A DNA stretch of 64,000 bases. Source: Gammaproteobacteria bacterium. GTDB lineage: Bacteria; Pseudomonadota; Gammaproteobacteria; Arenicellales; Poriferihabitantaceae. Positions 46,323-55,064 of this stretch are shown here, one piece after another. A model generated the notes under the pieces. The model was given only the letters and a program-made list of their open reading frames with translations. It had not been told where the DNA came from and ran no database searches. Position numbers and translations under genes: made by a program. The stretch is taken from contig JAHEGU010000001.1 of assembly GCA_024644945.1 (NCBI GenBank), forward strand, positions 25,937 to 89,936, written 5' to 3'. Within the stretch, counting starts at the first letter, position 1, and every line of letters starts with the position of its first letter.

Positions 46323-47720
46323 ATGCAGAAGTTTGACCTGATCATTATCGGTAGTGGCCCGGCCGGTAAAACCGCCGCCATTCAAGGCGCCAAACTTGGC
46401 AAGAGTGTCGCGATCATAGATGGCATGCCCCAGGTCGGTGGAGTCTGCGTGCACACGGGCACTATTCCCAGCAAGACGTTGCGTGAGACCGTCCTTAATT
46501 TAACCGGCTGGCGCGAGCGTGGATTCTACGGTAGATCTTATCGCGCCAAAGCAGATATCCAGGCCGGGGATCTGATGCAACGTCTCAACATGACTTTGCA
46601 AAGCGAGGTCGACATTCTAGAAGACCATCTGGTTCGAAATGGGGTCATTATTTTCCAGGGACTGGGCAAATTTCTCAGCGATACTGAAGTCGAAGTCAGA
46701 ACGCTGTTAGGTGATACTTCAACCATCACCTCCGACCGAATCATCATCGCGGTAGGTACCAAGACATTTCGCCCGGACTATGTGCCGTTCGATGGCAAAG
46801 CCGTGATCGACAGTGACGAAGTCACCCGCATGCAGACCTTGCCACGGTCGATGACGGTAATTGGCGCGGGTGTGGTTGGGGTCGAGTATGCAACCATTTT
46901 CAGCACCCTCGATATTAACGTGACGCTGGTCGAACCCCGGGATACCATGCTCGACTTCATCGATAATGAAGTGCTGATGCATTTCCGGCACGACATTGTC
47001 GATCAGGGTCTTCGGCTGCAGTTTGGACAGAAGGTCAGTAAGATAGAACGCAGGAAGAGCGGGACCTGCGTGGTGCACCTGGAAAGTAATCGAGCGATCG
47101 CGTCCGATATGATTTTATTTGCCGCCGGCAGGGTCGGCGCAACAGATAGTCTCGGGCTCGACAAAATCGGCATCGAGGTCGATCATCGAAAGCGGCTGTC
47201 GGTAAATGAACACTTTCAGACTAGTACCCCCAGCATTTACGCGGTCGGTGATGTCATCGGATTCCCAAGTCTTGCTTCGACGTCGCTGGAGCAGGGGCGA
47301 GCCGCGGCATTACACGCGTTAGGTTTCGAAGTGCATCAGCTGCCCGAATTTTTCCCCTATGGAATTTATGCGGTGCCGGAAATGTCCAGCGTAGGGATGA
47401 CCGAAGAAGAAGTCATAAAACGCAAGATTTCATACGAAGTCGGCATCGTACCATTACCTGAAACCTCACGGGGAAAGGTCATGGGGCTGCAGTCTGGATT
47501 GATGAAACTGATTTTCTCAACTAAGAGCCGCCGCTTGCTGGGCGCACATATCGTTGGTGAAGGCGCCACCGAGCTGATCCATATCGGCCAGGCGGTACTC
47601 ACTCTAAAAGGGACGCTGGACTACTTTCTGGAGAATGCGTTTAACTATCCGACCCTGGCCGAGGCCTACAAGGTGGCATCGTTGCATGCTCACAACCGAA
47701 TGGCGGCACTGGAAGAGTAG
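46323..47720 (+). CDS. sthA: Soluble pyridine nucleotide transhydrogenase
   Basis: The 465-residue flavoprotein transfers hydride between NADPH and NAD+, draining excess NADPH. N-terminal IIGSGPAGKTAAIQGAKLG binds FAD. The disulfide motif of related reductases is replaced by VGGVCVHTGTIPSK: Cys42 remains but the second Cys (position 47) is Thr. This loss of the second Cys is the recognised mark of SthA. An internal VIGAGVVGVEYA binds NAD(P). The length matches SthA (466 in E. coli). The short HlyU-like gene follows 36 bp downstream. Confidence 0.95.
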   Translation: MQKFDLIIIGSGPAGKTAAIQGAKLGKSVAIIDGMPQVGGVCVHTGTIPSKTLRETVLNLTGWRERGFYGRSYRAKADIQAGDLMQRLNMTLQSEVDILEDHLVRNGVIIFQGLGKFLSDTEVEVRTLLGDTSTITSDRIIIAVGTKTFRPDYVPFDGKAVIDSDEVTRMQTLPRSMTVIGAGVVGVEYATIFSTLDINVTLVEPRDTMLDFIDNEVLMHFRHDIVDQGLRLQFGQKVSKIERRKSGTCVVHLESNRAIASDMILFAAGRVGATDSLGLDKIGIEVDHRKRLSVNEHFQTSTPSIYAVGDVIGFPSLASTSLEQGRAAALHALGFEVHQLPEFFPYGIYAVPEMSSVGMTEEEVIKRKISYEVGIVPLPETSRGKVMGLQSGLMKLIFSTKSRRLLGAHIVGEGATELIHIGQAVLTLKGTLDYFLENAFNYPTLAEAYKVASLHAHNRMAALEE

Positions 47721-47756
47721 AGGCGTTAACACTTGATCTGATACTGGGAGCACATT

Positions 47757-48041
47757 ATGTTTGGAATTATCAAAAAGCTGCTGGGCGGAAAATCCGCGGA
47801 GTCGTCGGCAAAAAGTGAACCGGTAACCAAGTATGAGGGCTTTGATATTATGCCCTGTCCACAGCAAGAGGCCGGGGGGTGGAGCACAGAAGCGACCATC
47901 ACAAAGACCGTCGATGGCGAAGTCTGCACGCATCATTTCATTCGCGCGGATAAAACTGGCAGCCGTGACGGTGCGGTGGAATTAACGCTTAGCAAGTGCC
48001 GTCAGACCATCGATCAATTGGGGGAGCGCATTTTTTCCTGA
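47757..48041 (+). CDS. HlyU-family protein
   Basis: This is a 94-residue protein. It begins MFGIIKKLLGGK and includes EGFDIMPCPQQEAGGWSTEATITKTVDGEVCTHHFIRADKTGSRDGAVE, with the family's QEAGGW and HxFIRAD pattern. In Vibrio HlyU is named as an activator of the haemolysin gene, but most members outside Vibrio are short proteins with no proven role, and no haemolysin lies nearby. It lies 36 bp after sthA, probably in the same transcript. Confidence 0.82.
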   Translation: MFGIIKKLLGGKSAESSAKSEPVTKYEGFDIMPCPQQEAGGWSTEATITKTVDGEVCTHHFIRADKTGSRDGAVELTLSKCRQTIDQLGERIFS

Positions 48042-48144
48042 ATCCAGGAAGCAGATTAGCGGAACCAATGCGCTATGTCAGAGCAGCAGTTTTTGATATG
48101 GTCCAGGCTCTCGTTGGCATCCCCGACCCATTAGCGGCCCCTGG

Positions 48145-49089
48145 ATGAAAAAAACCCTGTTGGTAACGGCAAAAGTCGTATTCTCCACTAGTTTGATTGT
48201 GTGGATTCTGCAGAAGGCAGACCTGCTGGCAATCTGGGACACGATCAAACAAGCCAACTACGGTCTGATCATTGCGGCGTTCGTTTTGTTTTACATCGGC
48301 TACCTGATCATCGCTAAGCGACAACAAACGTTGCTCGCGGCCCAGAACATTCAGGTCAGTATCCCGTTTCTGTTGCAGTCATTTGCGATTGGCATGTTCT
48401 TTACGAACCTCCTGCCTTCAACGATCGGTGGTGATGCGTCGCGCATGTATGATGTATGGCGGGTAGCCGGCAGCAAGTCCAAGGCAGTCTCCGTCATCCT
48501 GATTGACCGCTTCTTCGGTATGTTTGCGCTGGTGGTATTCGGCTTGATTGCGTCAATGCTGTCAACCAGAGTGCGCGAAGCGGTTCCGGGTATTGTGCTT
48601 TACATGGCTCTGGCGCTGCTGGCTATGCTTACCGTGTTATGGATGGTGTTTGGTTCGGGTGCGCGCGTGATCGACTGGTTCCAGAGCCTCCATATTGGAC
48701 CGTTTGGGTTTGTTCAACGGATTCTAGCCAGAATCATTAAGGGATTTGAACTGTTCAAGGGGCGGGGGGATGTGCTGCGTCGCGCAACCGCCTGGTCCTT
48801 CTTGCTTCAGTTTAATGTGATTGTGCATTTCATCCTGCTGACCCATGCGTTGAACATTAATATACCGGTGCTGGGGATGTTCATCATCATCCCCATCGCG
48901 CTGATTCTGATGTTGATCCCGGTTTCGATTAACGGCATTGGCCTTAGAGAAGCCATTTTCGTTTTTCTATTTGGAATTTACGGCGTTGCTGTAGAGTCCT
49001 CGGTAGCGTTTGCCTGGATCGCGCTGGCTATGATTCTGATCCAGGGCGTGATAGGCGGTATCGTGTTTTTATTCCGGCGCAGCGGTTAG
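48145..49089 (+). CDS. Lysylphosphatidylglycerol synthase/UPF0104 family membrane protein
   Basis: The 314-residue inner-membrane protein has about eight hydrophobic segments and family motifs: FFTNLLPSTIGGDASRMYDVWR (about 89-110) and VIPVSINGIGLREAIFVFLFG-like LIPVSINGIGLREAIFVFLFG (about 253-273). This is the transmembrane flippase-like half of MprF and the AglD/UPF0104 family; the catalytic soluble half of MprF is missing. Members move or modify membrane lipids or lipid-linked glycans. The substrate is unknown. It diverges from sfsA, which ends 28 bp away on the other strand. Confidence 0.82.
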   Translation: MKKTLLVTAKVVFSTSLIVWILQKADLLAIWDTIKQANYGLIIAAFVLFYIGYLIIAKRQQTLLAAQNIQVSIPFLLQSFAIGMFFTNLLPSTIGGDASRMYDVWRVAGSKSKAVSVILIDRFFGMFALVVFGLIASMLSTRVREAVPGIVLYMALALLAMLTVLWMVFGSGARVIDWFQSLHIGPFGFVQRILARIIKGFELFKGRGDVLRRATAWSFLLQFNVIVHFILLTHALNINIPVLGMFIIIPIALILMLIPVSINGIGLREAIFVFLFGIYGVAVESSVAFAWIALAMILIQGVIGGIVFLFRRSG

Positions 49090-49117
49090 TCGACCGTAAT
49101 TTTGATCCGTTTTGTGA

Positions 49118-49825
49118 CTACAGTTCGACCGGCACCTGTCCACCCATGCGTACACCCTTGGCGGTATGTCGAATGCGAATGGCCATGGCTTCGACACCGG
49201 CTTCGATGACCTCACGCAGGGTATCGGCATAGGCGGGATCGATCTGTCTGGCCGGTGAAAACACCTCTCCCTCGGGCCGGTTCAAGGCAAACAAAATCAC
49301 CCCACGAAATCCTGCTTCTACCGCATGGGCAAGCAGCATAAGATGTTTGCGTCCACGCTCCGTCACCGCATCCGGAAACTGAATGCGGCTATCAATTAGC
49401 AGCGTGGTGTTTTTGATTTCGATGTAACAGTCAGGCCCGGCATCCGACCGCAACAGCAAGTCGAAGCGCGAGCGCGGGAAGCCTTCGGCAATATAGCTGG
49501 GCTCTCGCTGCAACTGGTCAAAATGTTCGAGCCCGGGTACGTTGCCGTGCTCGATAAACCAGCTGATAATATGGTTGGTGCGGGAGGTATTGACCCCGAT
49601 CCAGCCTTGGCCCATATCAACTCGTTCCAGGGTCCAGCTTAGCTTTCGACGGGGATTGTCGCTGGCGCTCAGTTCAACTGGTGCACCCGGCGCCCAGCAA
49701 CCGGTCATCGCACCGGTGTTGGGACAATGTGCCGTGACGAGCTCGCCGCTGTCGAGTTTCACGTCGGCCAGAAACCGTTTGTACCTGGATACGATTGTGC
49801 CCCGGGTCAAAGGAGGAAACTGCAT
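49118..49825 (-). CDS. sfsA: SfsA family protein (putative nuclease)
   Basis: The 235-residue protein matches SfsA throughout: FPPLTRGTIVSRYKRFLADVKLDSGELVTAHCPNTGAMTGC at the start, SRFDLLLRSDAGPDCYIEIKNTTL in the middle (a PD-(D/E)xK-type nuclease signature), and FPDAVTERGRKHLMLL. It was named for stimulating sugar fermentation genes in E. coli and binds DNA; structure suggests a nuclease fold. It follows the dual-specificity phosphatase gene by 7 bp on the same strand, so they may share a transcript. Confidence 0.93.
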   Translation of the reverse strand: MQFPPLTRGTIVSRYKRFLADVKLDSGELVTAHCPNTGAMTGCWAPGAPVELSASDNPRRKLSWTLERVDMGQGWIGVNTSRTNHIISWFIEHGNVPGLEHFDQLQREPSYIAEGFPRSRFDLLLRSDAGPDCYIEIKNTTLLIDSRIQFPDAVTERGRKHLMLLAHAVEAGFRGVILFALNRPEGEVFSPARQIDPAYADTLREVIEAGVEAMAIRIRHTAKGVRMGGQVPVEL

Positions 49826-49832
49826 CGCCTAA

Positions 49833-50300
49833 TCAGGCTGAAGGCAATGTTAATTCGTGGGCTCTGAGCATCGCTTCGTATGGCCTGCTTGGTCGGGCCA
49901 GGCGCACTTTATCTAAAGCCTGATCAAGGCCAAGTCCGGCGCGCCAGCATAACCATGCCACGGCGGTGGTGGGGGAGCGTTCTTGCCCGGCGGTGCAGTG
50001 CAGATAAACCCGATGGCCGGCACTTAGCGCAGCGTCGAGACTGCCCACCGCATGGGGCAGCAGTCTTGCGATATCCGCTTCATCGAAATCGATCATGGGG
50101 ACACGATATACAGCGATGCCGAGCTCAAAATACAACCTTTCGAGCCGTTGCCAATCAATGCTTAAGGTCATGAAGTCCTGATCGCTTTGCAGATTGAGCA
50201 CGGCGCTGATGGAAGCCTGCCGAAGACGCCGTAGATCGAGATCACCGGTCGGACAAGTGCCGACAAACAGATTATCCTGGATGCGGCTGAAATTTATCAT
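49833..50300 (-). CDS. Dual-specificity protein phosphatase-like protein
   Basis: The 155-residue protein carries the phosphatase signature HCTAGQERSP, with Cys102 and Arg108 (HCx5R), preceded by aspartates at 71 and 73 (MIDFDEAD) that could act as general acid. The fold matches small dual-specificity phosphatases. No kinase partner lies nearby, so the substrate, whether protein, lipid or nucleotide, is unknown. It precedes sfsA and diverges from mlaA. Confidence 0.82.
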   Translation of the reverse strand: MINFSRIQDNLFVGTCPTGDLDLRRLRQASISAVLNLQSDQDFMTLSIDWQRLERLYFELGIAVYRVPMIDFDEADIARLLPHAVGSLDAALSAGHRVYLHCTAGQERSPTTAVAWLCWRAGLGLDQALDKVRLARPSRPYEAMLRAHELTLPSA

Positions 50301-50458
50301 TTGCTCATCTAAGAAAGACTAGAATACTGAAAGGTCACTTGAAAGACTCTGATCGTTGCGGGGAAATGGTATCATGTCGCAGCATCGAGACTTTGCTTCT
50401 GTCCGCGGATCCATACACTCTAAGTATGGTCTACTCTACTAAACAGCAAATCATAATA

Positions 50459-51211
50459 ATGTCAGGTATCGCTCTCCATAAAAGCCGATCTTTTGTTGTA
50501 CTTTGGATGATGATCTGCATTGGTTCGATCAGCGGTTGTTCAACCACAGGCGACCCCGGCAACGACCCCTTTGAGCGTTACAATCGTGGCATGACCAACT
50601 TCAATCAGGCGGTGGATGAAAGCGTGCTGGCTCCGGTTGCCCGCGGGTATAGAGCTGTTGTGCCGTCCCCGGCACGCAATGGTATCAAAAACTTTTTCCT
50701 CAACCTGCGTGAGCCGCTCAATATCATATACGATGTGTTGCAGGGAAAATTTCGGATGGCAGGTCGCAGCACAGGGCGATTCTTGGTCAATACAACTCTC
50801 GGTTTTGCCGGACTGAATGACGTCGCCAGCTATATGGATCTTCCGCGCCGGGGTGAAGATTTTGGTCAGGTCCTTGCGGTATGGGGCGTACGGTCTGGTC
50901 CACATCTGGTTCTGCCGTTTCTAGGGGCCAGTAATGTAAGAGATACTTTTGGCTTGGTTCCCAATTACGCTTATCGATCAGCGCTATCGCTCGGGAGCCC
51001 AGAAGACACCATCGCCACGATCGTAGAAATCGTCGACATCCGCAGCCGCCTGCTGGGGACAGAAGATCTGCTGAATTTACAGCCAGATAAATATTTGTTC
51101 CTGCGCGAAACCTATCGACAGCGCCGTCTAGCACAGATCAATGATCAGAGTCTTTCTCAGCAAGGCCCTTCTGACGATGAGTTGCTTGATGAGCTGTTTG
51201 AGGAAAACTAA
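50459..51211 (+). CDS. mlaA: MlaA family lipoprotein (VacJ)
   Basis: This 250-residue protein is exported as a lipoprotein: the lipobox ISGC ends at Cys27 of the product from ATG 50459. An in-frame upstream ATG at 50339 would give an unlikely 40-residue leader. DPFERYNRGMTNFNQAVDE, GIKNFFLNLREPLNIIYDVLQGKF, RFLVNTTLGFAGLNDVA and PFLGASNVRDTFG are MlaA motifs. MlaA sits in the outer membrane with porins and removes misplaced phospholipids from the outer leaflet, starting the Mla transport pathway. The mla transporter genes are not in the window. Confidence 0.93.
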   Translation: MSGIALHKSRSFVVLWMMICIGSISGCSTTGDPGNDPFERYNRGMTNFNQAVDESVLAPVARGYRAVVPSPARNGIKNFFLNLREPLNIIYDVLQGKFRMAGRSTGRFLVNTTLGFAGLNDVASYMDLPRRGEDFGQVLAVWGVRSGPHLVLPFLGASNVRDTFGLVPNYAYRSALSLGSPEDTIATIVEIVDIRSRLLGTEDLLNLQPDKYLFLRETYRQRRLAQINDQSLSQQGPSDDELLDELFEEN

Positions 51212-51221
51212 TTCATAAGCT

Positions 51222-52040
51222 GTGGCGGTTTACGCAATCGGAGATATCCAGGGCTGCGCGGTTGCGCTGGAAGAGTTGCTCGACGACCTTGAGTTTGATC
51301 CTGAAGTAGATCGGTTATGGCTCACCGGGGATCTGGTTAATCGCGGCCCACACTCTCTTGAGACGCTGCGCCTGGTAAAAAGTTTTGGTCACAGCGCGAT
51401 TACGGTGCTCGGCAATCACGATCTGCATCTGTTGGCAGTAGCCGAGGGCATTAGACCAGAGCGGGACGCGGACACGATCAAGCAAATCCTGAGTGCGCCT
51501 GATCGAGATGAACTCATCCATTGGTTACGCCACCAGCCGATGCTGCATGTCGATGATGACCTTAAAACTCTGATGGTGCATGCGGGCGTGTATCCGGGTT
51601 GGAGTGTGAATAAACTCAAGCGCAGAGCGGCAGAAGTGGAAGCCATGTTGCGCGGAGACGACTATCAGGAGTTTTTTCATCATATGTATGGTCGCCGTCC
51701 CAATGTTTGGAGTGGCCAGCTGACCGGCATGGACCGGATTCGTTTTATCACTAATTCCATGACCCGCATGCGCTACGTAGACAGCGAACGTCAGTTGGAT
51801 TTCTCTCACAAAGGCCCGCCCGGCAGCCAGCCGAAACAACTGGTGCCCTGGTACCAGCACCCGGAGTTGATATGTTTCGACTGGCGCATCGTCTGCGGTC
51901 ACTGGTCGGCGTTGGGTTTTATGCGCAGCGGTCAGATTCTGGCTCTTGACAGCGGCTGCGTCTGGGGCGGCGCGTTGACCGCGGTCAGACTCGACGCAGA
52001 CAACCACCGGCAGTGCTGGCAGGTAGGATGCAGCGCCTGA
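51222..52040 (+). CDS. apaH: Diadenosine tetraphosphatase
   Basis: The 272-residue metallophosphatase hydrolyses Ap4A to two ADP. Start GTG 51222 gives MAVYAIGDIQGC, and the motifs GDIQGC, GDLVNRGP and GNHDLHLL (metal ligands) are complete. VHAGVYPGW and ICFDWRIVCGHWSALG complete the phosphoesterase site. It follows mlaA by 10 bp. The usual apaG and ksgA neighbours are absent here. Confidence 0.96.
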   Translation: MAVYAIGDIQGCAVALEELLDDLEFDPEVDRLWLTGDLVNRGPHSLETLRLVKSFGHSAITVLGNHDLHLLAVAEGIRPERDADTIKQILSAPDRDELIHWLRHQPMLHVDDDLKTLMVHAGVYPGWSVNKLKRRAAEVEAMLRGDDYQEFFHHMYGRRPNVWSGQLTGMDRIRFITNSMTRMRYVDSERQLDFSHKGPPGSQPKQLVPWYQHPELICFDWRIVCGHWSALGFMRSGQILALDSGCVWGGALTAVRLDADNHRQCWQVGCSA

Positions 52041-52132
52041 TGCATTGCCCGTTATTGTGTCACCTTGATCCCGGGCGCACCTAGCGATTAGGATCAACCT
52101 GACCCCCCCCTCATCTTTCCATCTATGCGCCA

Positions 52133-53422
52133 ATGACGATTTCCAACGAAAGACTGCTTAAATATCTGAACCGCTCACCGACACCGTATCACGCGGTGGC
52201 CAATGCGTTGAGCCGACTCAAGTCTTCCGGATACCTTCGTTTAGATGAAGATGCAGAATGGGGCGCAATTAGTCGTGGTAAGTATTTTGTTACGCGCAAT
52301 GATTCTTCTCTGGTTGCCTTTGCACTGAGCGGCAAGCCGGAAAGTGGCGGATTCCGAATAGTCGGCGCCCACACCGACAGCCCCTGCTTAAAGGTCAAGC
52401 CAAACGCAATCAGTGAAAGCCAGGGCTATGCGCGGTTGGCTTTGGAAGTTTACGGTGGTGCGCTACTGGCACCCTGGTTTGATCGGGACCTTGGATTGGC
52501 CGGGCGCGTCACCTATGTCGATAGAGCAGGCCATATCCAGAGCAATCTTGTGAATTTCGATCGCGCGATCGGTTTCATTCCGAGCCTTGCTATTCACCTC
52601 GATCGAGAGGCCAATGAGCAACGCAGTATCAACAAACAAAACGATCTGCCGGCGCTGCTTTGTCGTTGCGACAAAAAAGCCCCAGACTTCTCTGCGTTGC
52701 TGAAGCGGCAGCTCAAGCAGCAAAGCGGCATTAACGACGTGAAACAGATCCTGGGTTTCGAGCTCAGTTTGTATGATCTGCAACCGGCCGCCCTGGTCGG
52801 ACTTAATGAGGAATTTATCGCGTCGGCGCGGCTCGACAATTTACTCAGTTGCCACGCCGCGATCGAAGCGCTGATTGCTACCAGAGGTAGCCATAACCCC
52901 GTTGTCGTTCTGAATGATCATGAGGAAGTGGGGAGTGCCTCAACTAGTGGTGCAGAAGGGCCATTGCTGCAGGATACCTTGGGACGGATCTGCGGCAGTG
53001 ACGAAAATCTCAAACGCGCGTTGAGTCACTCGATGCTGGTGTCGGCGGATAACGCCCACGGTGTGCATCCCAACTATGGCGATAAACACGAGCCGGAGCA
53101 CAAACCGCTGATGAATGCGGGCCCGGTGATTAAGATCAATCATAATCAACGCTACGCGACCAATAGCGAAACCGAAGGTATATTTCGTCAGATCTGCGCA
53201 AGCAACAAGTTACCGGTGCAGACCATCGTGGTGCGTTCGGATATGGGGTGCGGCTCGACCATCGGTCCTATTACCGCCACTCGCCTTGGCGTACGCACGG
53301 TGGACGTGGGGGTGCCGCAGCTCGGTATGCATTCTGTCCGCGAACTGGCCGGTGCGGCCGATCATGACACCCTGACTAAGGCGCTCAAAGGTTTCTTTAA
53401 GTTTTCACCGTGGCCGTTTTAA
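52133..53422 (+). CDS. apeB: M18 family aminopeptidase
   Basis: The 429-residue enzyme belongs to the M18 family (aspartyl aminopeptidase type). VGAHTDSPCLKVKP with the first zinc His-Asp, FIASARLDNLLSCHAAIEAL with the second Asp, NDHEEVGSASTSGAEGP with the catalytic Glu, and MGCGSTIGPITATRLG are typical. It cuts acidic N-terminal residues from peptides in the cytoplasm. It is a zinc aminopeptidase and is not related to LysK, so it does not fill the LysK gap of the lysW operon. It converges with gluQ (end to end, 0-1 bp apart). Confidence 0.93.
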   Translation: MTISNERLLKYLNRSPTPYHAVANALSRLKSSGYLRLDEDAEWGAISRGKYFVTRNDSSLVAFALSGKPESGGFRIVGAHTDSPCLKVKPNAISESQGYARLALEVYGGALLAPWFDRDLGLAGRVTYVDRAGHIQSNLVNFDRAIGFIPSLAIHLDREANEQRSINKQNDLPALLCRCDKKAPDFSALLKRQLKQQSGINDVKQILGFELSLYDLQPAALVGLNEEFIASARLDNLLSCHAAIEALIATRGSHNPVVVLNDHEEVGSASTSGAEGPLLQDTLGRICGSDENLKRALSHSMLVSADNAHGVHPNYGDKHEPEHKPLMNAGPVIKINHNQRYATNSETEGIFRQICASNKLPVQTIVVRSDMGCGSTIGPITATRLGVRTVDVGVPQLGMHSVRELAGAADHDTLTKALKGFFKFSPWPF

Positions 53423-54370
53423 TCAGTGTGCGTTGCCCTCGCGTTTGAGCGATTGTTTAAATTGATCTGGAGTGAGCTGTTCGAGTAGCGTCTGCGCGCT
53501 GAGCGTGGAGTCAGCGGGCACCAGACCGAGAGATGCCGCCAGTTTTCCGACCACCCTCGACGGTGTATCCCCCTGACCGCGCCACTCCGCCAGCGACATC
53601 GAGCCGTCTCGCTTAGAAAGTTTTTCTCCGCTGGCATCCGCCATCAGCGGCACATGCCAGAAGCGCGGTACCTTGGCATCCAAAGCGTTAAATAAGGCAA
53701 TCTGGCGCGCGGTTGAATCGAGTAGATCGGCGCCGCGCACTACGTCAGTCACCCCAAGCAGCATGTCGTCCACTACGCTCGCGAGCTGATAGGCAAAAAT
53801 CCCATCTTTTCGCCGCACGACAAAGTCCCCGGGATGCACCGACAGGTTGTTTTCCAGCTGGCCGAGGACCTCGTCCTCAAAAACAATTACATCTTCGGAT
53901 ACCTGAAAGCGCCAGGCAACAGGAAAGTCGGCGTCACTTTCTAGGTCCACAGGGTCAGGCCCATCCGGGCGGCAGGTGCCGGGATAGCGCGTGGTGTCGG
54001 CGTTGGCGTTGGGATGGCTCAATGCCTGTTGAATATCCTTTCGCGAACAGCGACAGGGAAACAGATGCCCGGCGCGGCGTAATTGATCGAATACCTTTTC
54101 ATAGACTTCGCTTCGCTCCGATTGATAAATCACATCATCATCATGATCGAGACCGAGCCACGAAAGATCATCAAGAATCTGCTCCGCAGAACCCGGTCGT
54201 TTACGCGGAGCGTCGAGGTCGTCCATACGAATCAAAAGGCGGCCGCCGGCGAGCCTGGCCTGAAGCCAGCAAAGCAGGGCTGTGCGAAGATTACCGAAGT
54301 GCAGTGCGCCGGTCGGACTGGGCGCGTATCGGCCGACAACTGTTGGGTTGTTATTCGTATGGTGACTGAT
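53423..54370 (-). CDS. gluQ: Glutamyl-Q tRNA(Asp) synthetase without a canonical start codon
   Basis: This is a class I synthetase fragment that attaches glutamate to queuosine-34 of tRNA-Asp. It has RYAPSPTGALHFGNLRTALL (class I HIGH-like HFGN), a zinc site CRCSRKDIQQALSH, and GEKLSKRDGSM (KMSKS-like). Family members begin about 10 residues before RYAPSPTG, but in this frame no ATG, GTG or TTG occurs between the upstream stop and that motif. An ATC at 54370-54368 gives a natural N-terminus (SHHTNNNPTVVG) 5 bp after the stop of the upstream cytochrome gene. The first canonical ATG lies inside the motif block at 54235 and would remove the ATP-binding part. A rare start or a sequence error are both possible. 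Confidence 0.85.
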   Translation of the reverse strand: MSHHTNNNPTVVGRYAPSPTGALHFGNLRTALLCWLQARLAGGRLLIRMDDLDAPRKRPGSAEQILDDLSWLGLDHDDDVIYQSERSEVYEKVFDQLRRAGHLFPCRCSRKDIQQALSHPNANADTTRYPGTCRPDGPDPVDLESDADFPVAWRFQVSEDVIVFEDEVLGQLENNLSVHPGDFVVRRKDGIFAYQLASVVDDMLLGVTDVVRGADLLDSTARQIALFNALDAKVPRFWHVPLMADASGEKLSKRDGSMSLAEWRGQGDTPSRVVGKLAASLGLVPADSTLSAQTLLEQLTPDQFKQSLKREGNAH

Positions 54371-54375
54371 GCTGG

Positions 54376-54696
54376 CTACTCTGCAACCCGAATCATGTAA
54401 TCGACAATGGCTCTAACCTGATCGTCGCTTAAGCTGGTAAATCCGCCTTTTGGCGGCATAACCCCATCATTGCCGGAAAAGCCTTTGATCGCATTGCGAT
54501 ATAACACTTTTCTGTCCTTGGTCACCCGAGTACTCCACGCTTCACGATCGCCGATCGAGGGGGCGCCGGCGACGCCGAGGTTGTGACAGGCGGCGCAGGT
54601 TTGGTTGTAATCGTTTTCACTGTCCGCAAACAAAGCTGTCGACGCGGACAGGCAGAGTAACCACAACATTATTTTTAGGATGGGTTTATACATCAA
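54376..54696 (-). CDS. Cytochrome c5-like protein
   Basis: The 106-residue periplasmic cytochrome has a signal peptide (about 1-24, ending ALFA), the haem motif CAACH with Cys34, Cys37 and His38, and a C-terminal GVMPPKGGF with Met79 as the likely sixth ligand. Length and motif order match the c5/c555 family of small electron carriers. The gene stop is 5 bp before the likely gluQ start. Confidence 0.92.
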   Translation of the reverse strand: MMYKPILKIMLWLLCLSASTALFADSENDYNQTCAACHNLGVAGAPSIGDREAWSTRVTKDRKVLYRNAIKGFSGNDGVMPPKGGFTSLSDDQVRAIVDYMIRVAE

Positions 54697-54707
54697 GCAC
54701 TTTCACC

Positions 54708-55058
54708 TTAGCCTCTATTCACCAATACTAAGCGTAACTGATCCGCGGCCCCGGAGCCCAGCTCCATTTTCAGATAACGAATAGGCACGCCATAAGAGAT
54801 GAACCAGTCATAAAGCTGCCTGGCCCAAGCCGTCCCCTGTTCGCCGCCGGGATAGTGGATGATGATATTCATCCGGTCGTTCTCATCGAACTGGCCCAGG
54901 ATGCGGCGCACCTGAGGCAGGGCGGACACGCTGGAGCCGTTCACATAAGTCGGCCATTCGGACCGGCGGATGATCTGCTCTTCGCTCTCCATCGCCAGGG
55001 CGGACCGAGCCATTAGCAGCAGACAAAGCGTAACAATGATGGAGACAATCTGTTTCAT
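54708..55058 (-). CDS. Hypothetical periplasmic protein
   Basis: The 116-residue product has a clear signal peptide (MKQIVSIIVTLCLLLMARSALA) and a short mature domain with NGSSVSALPQVRRILGQFDENDRMNIIIHYPGGEQGTAWARQLYDWFISYGVPIRYL. This NRMNIIIHYPGGEQG-type alpha/beta pattern resembles the OmpA-like periplasmic domains, but the match is weak. It lies 6 bp downstream of rng on the same strand. No function is assigned. Confidence 0.65.
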   Translation of the reverse strand: MKQIVSIIVTLCLLLMARSALAMESEEQIIRRSEWPTYVNGSSVSALPQVRRILGQFDENDRMNIIIHYPGGEQGTAWARQLYDWFISYGVPIRYLKMELGSGAADQLRLVLVNRG

Positions 55059-55064
55059 GACGGG

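Noticed and set aside
52065..52097. TTGATCC/GGATCAA inverted repeat after apaH, with a run of eight C nearby
   Set aside because: The stem is only 7 bp with a 19-nt loop and no T-run, so neither terminator nor regulatory function can be supported.
52133..53422. M18 aminopeptidase as the missing LysK
   Set aside because: LysK belongs to the M20-type carboxypeptidases; this protein has M18 motifs and lies 43 kb from the operon.
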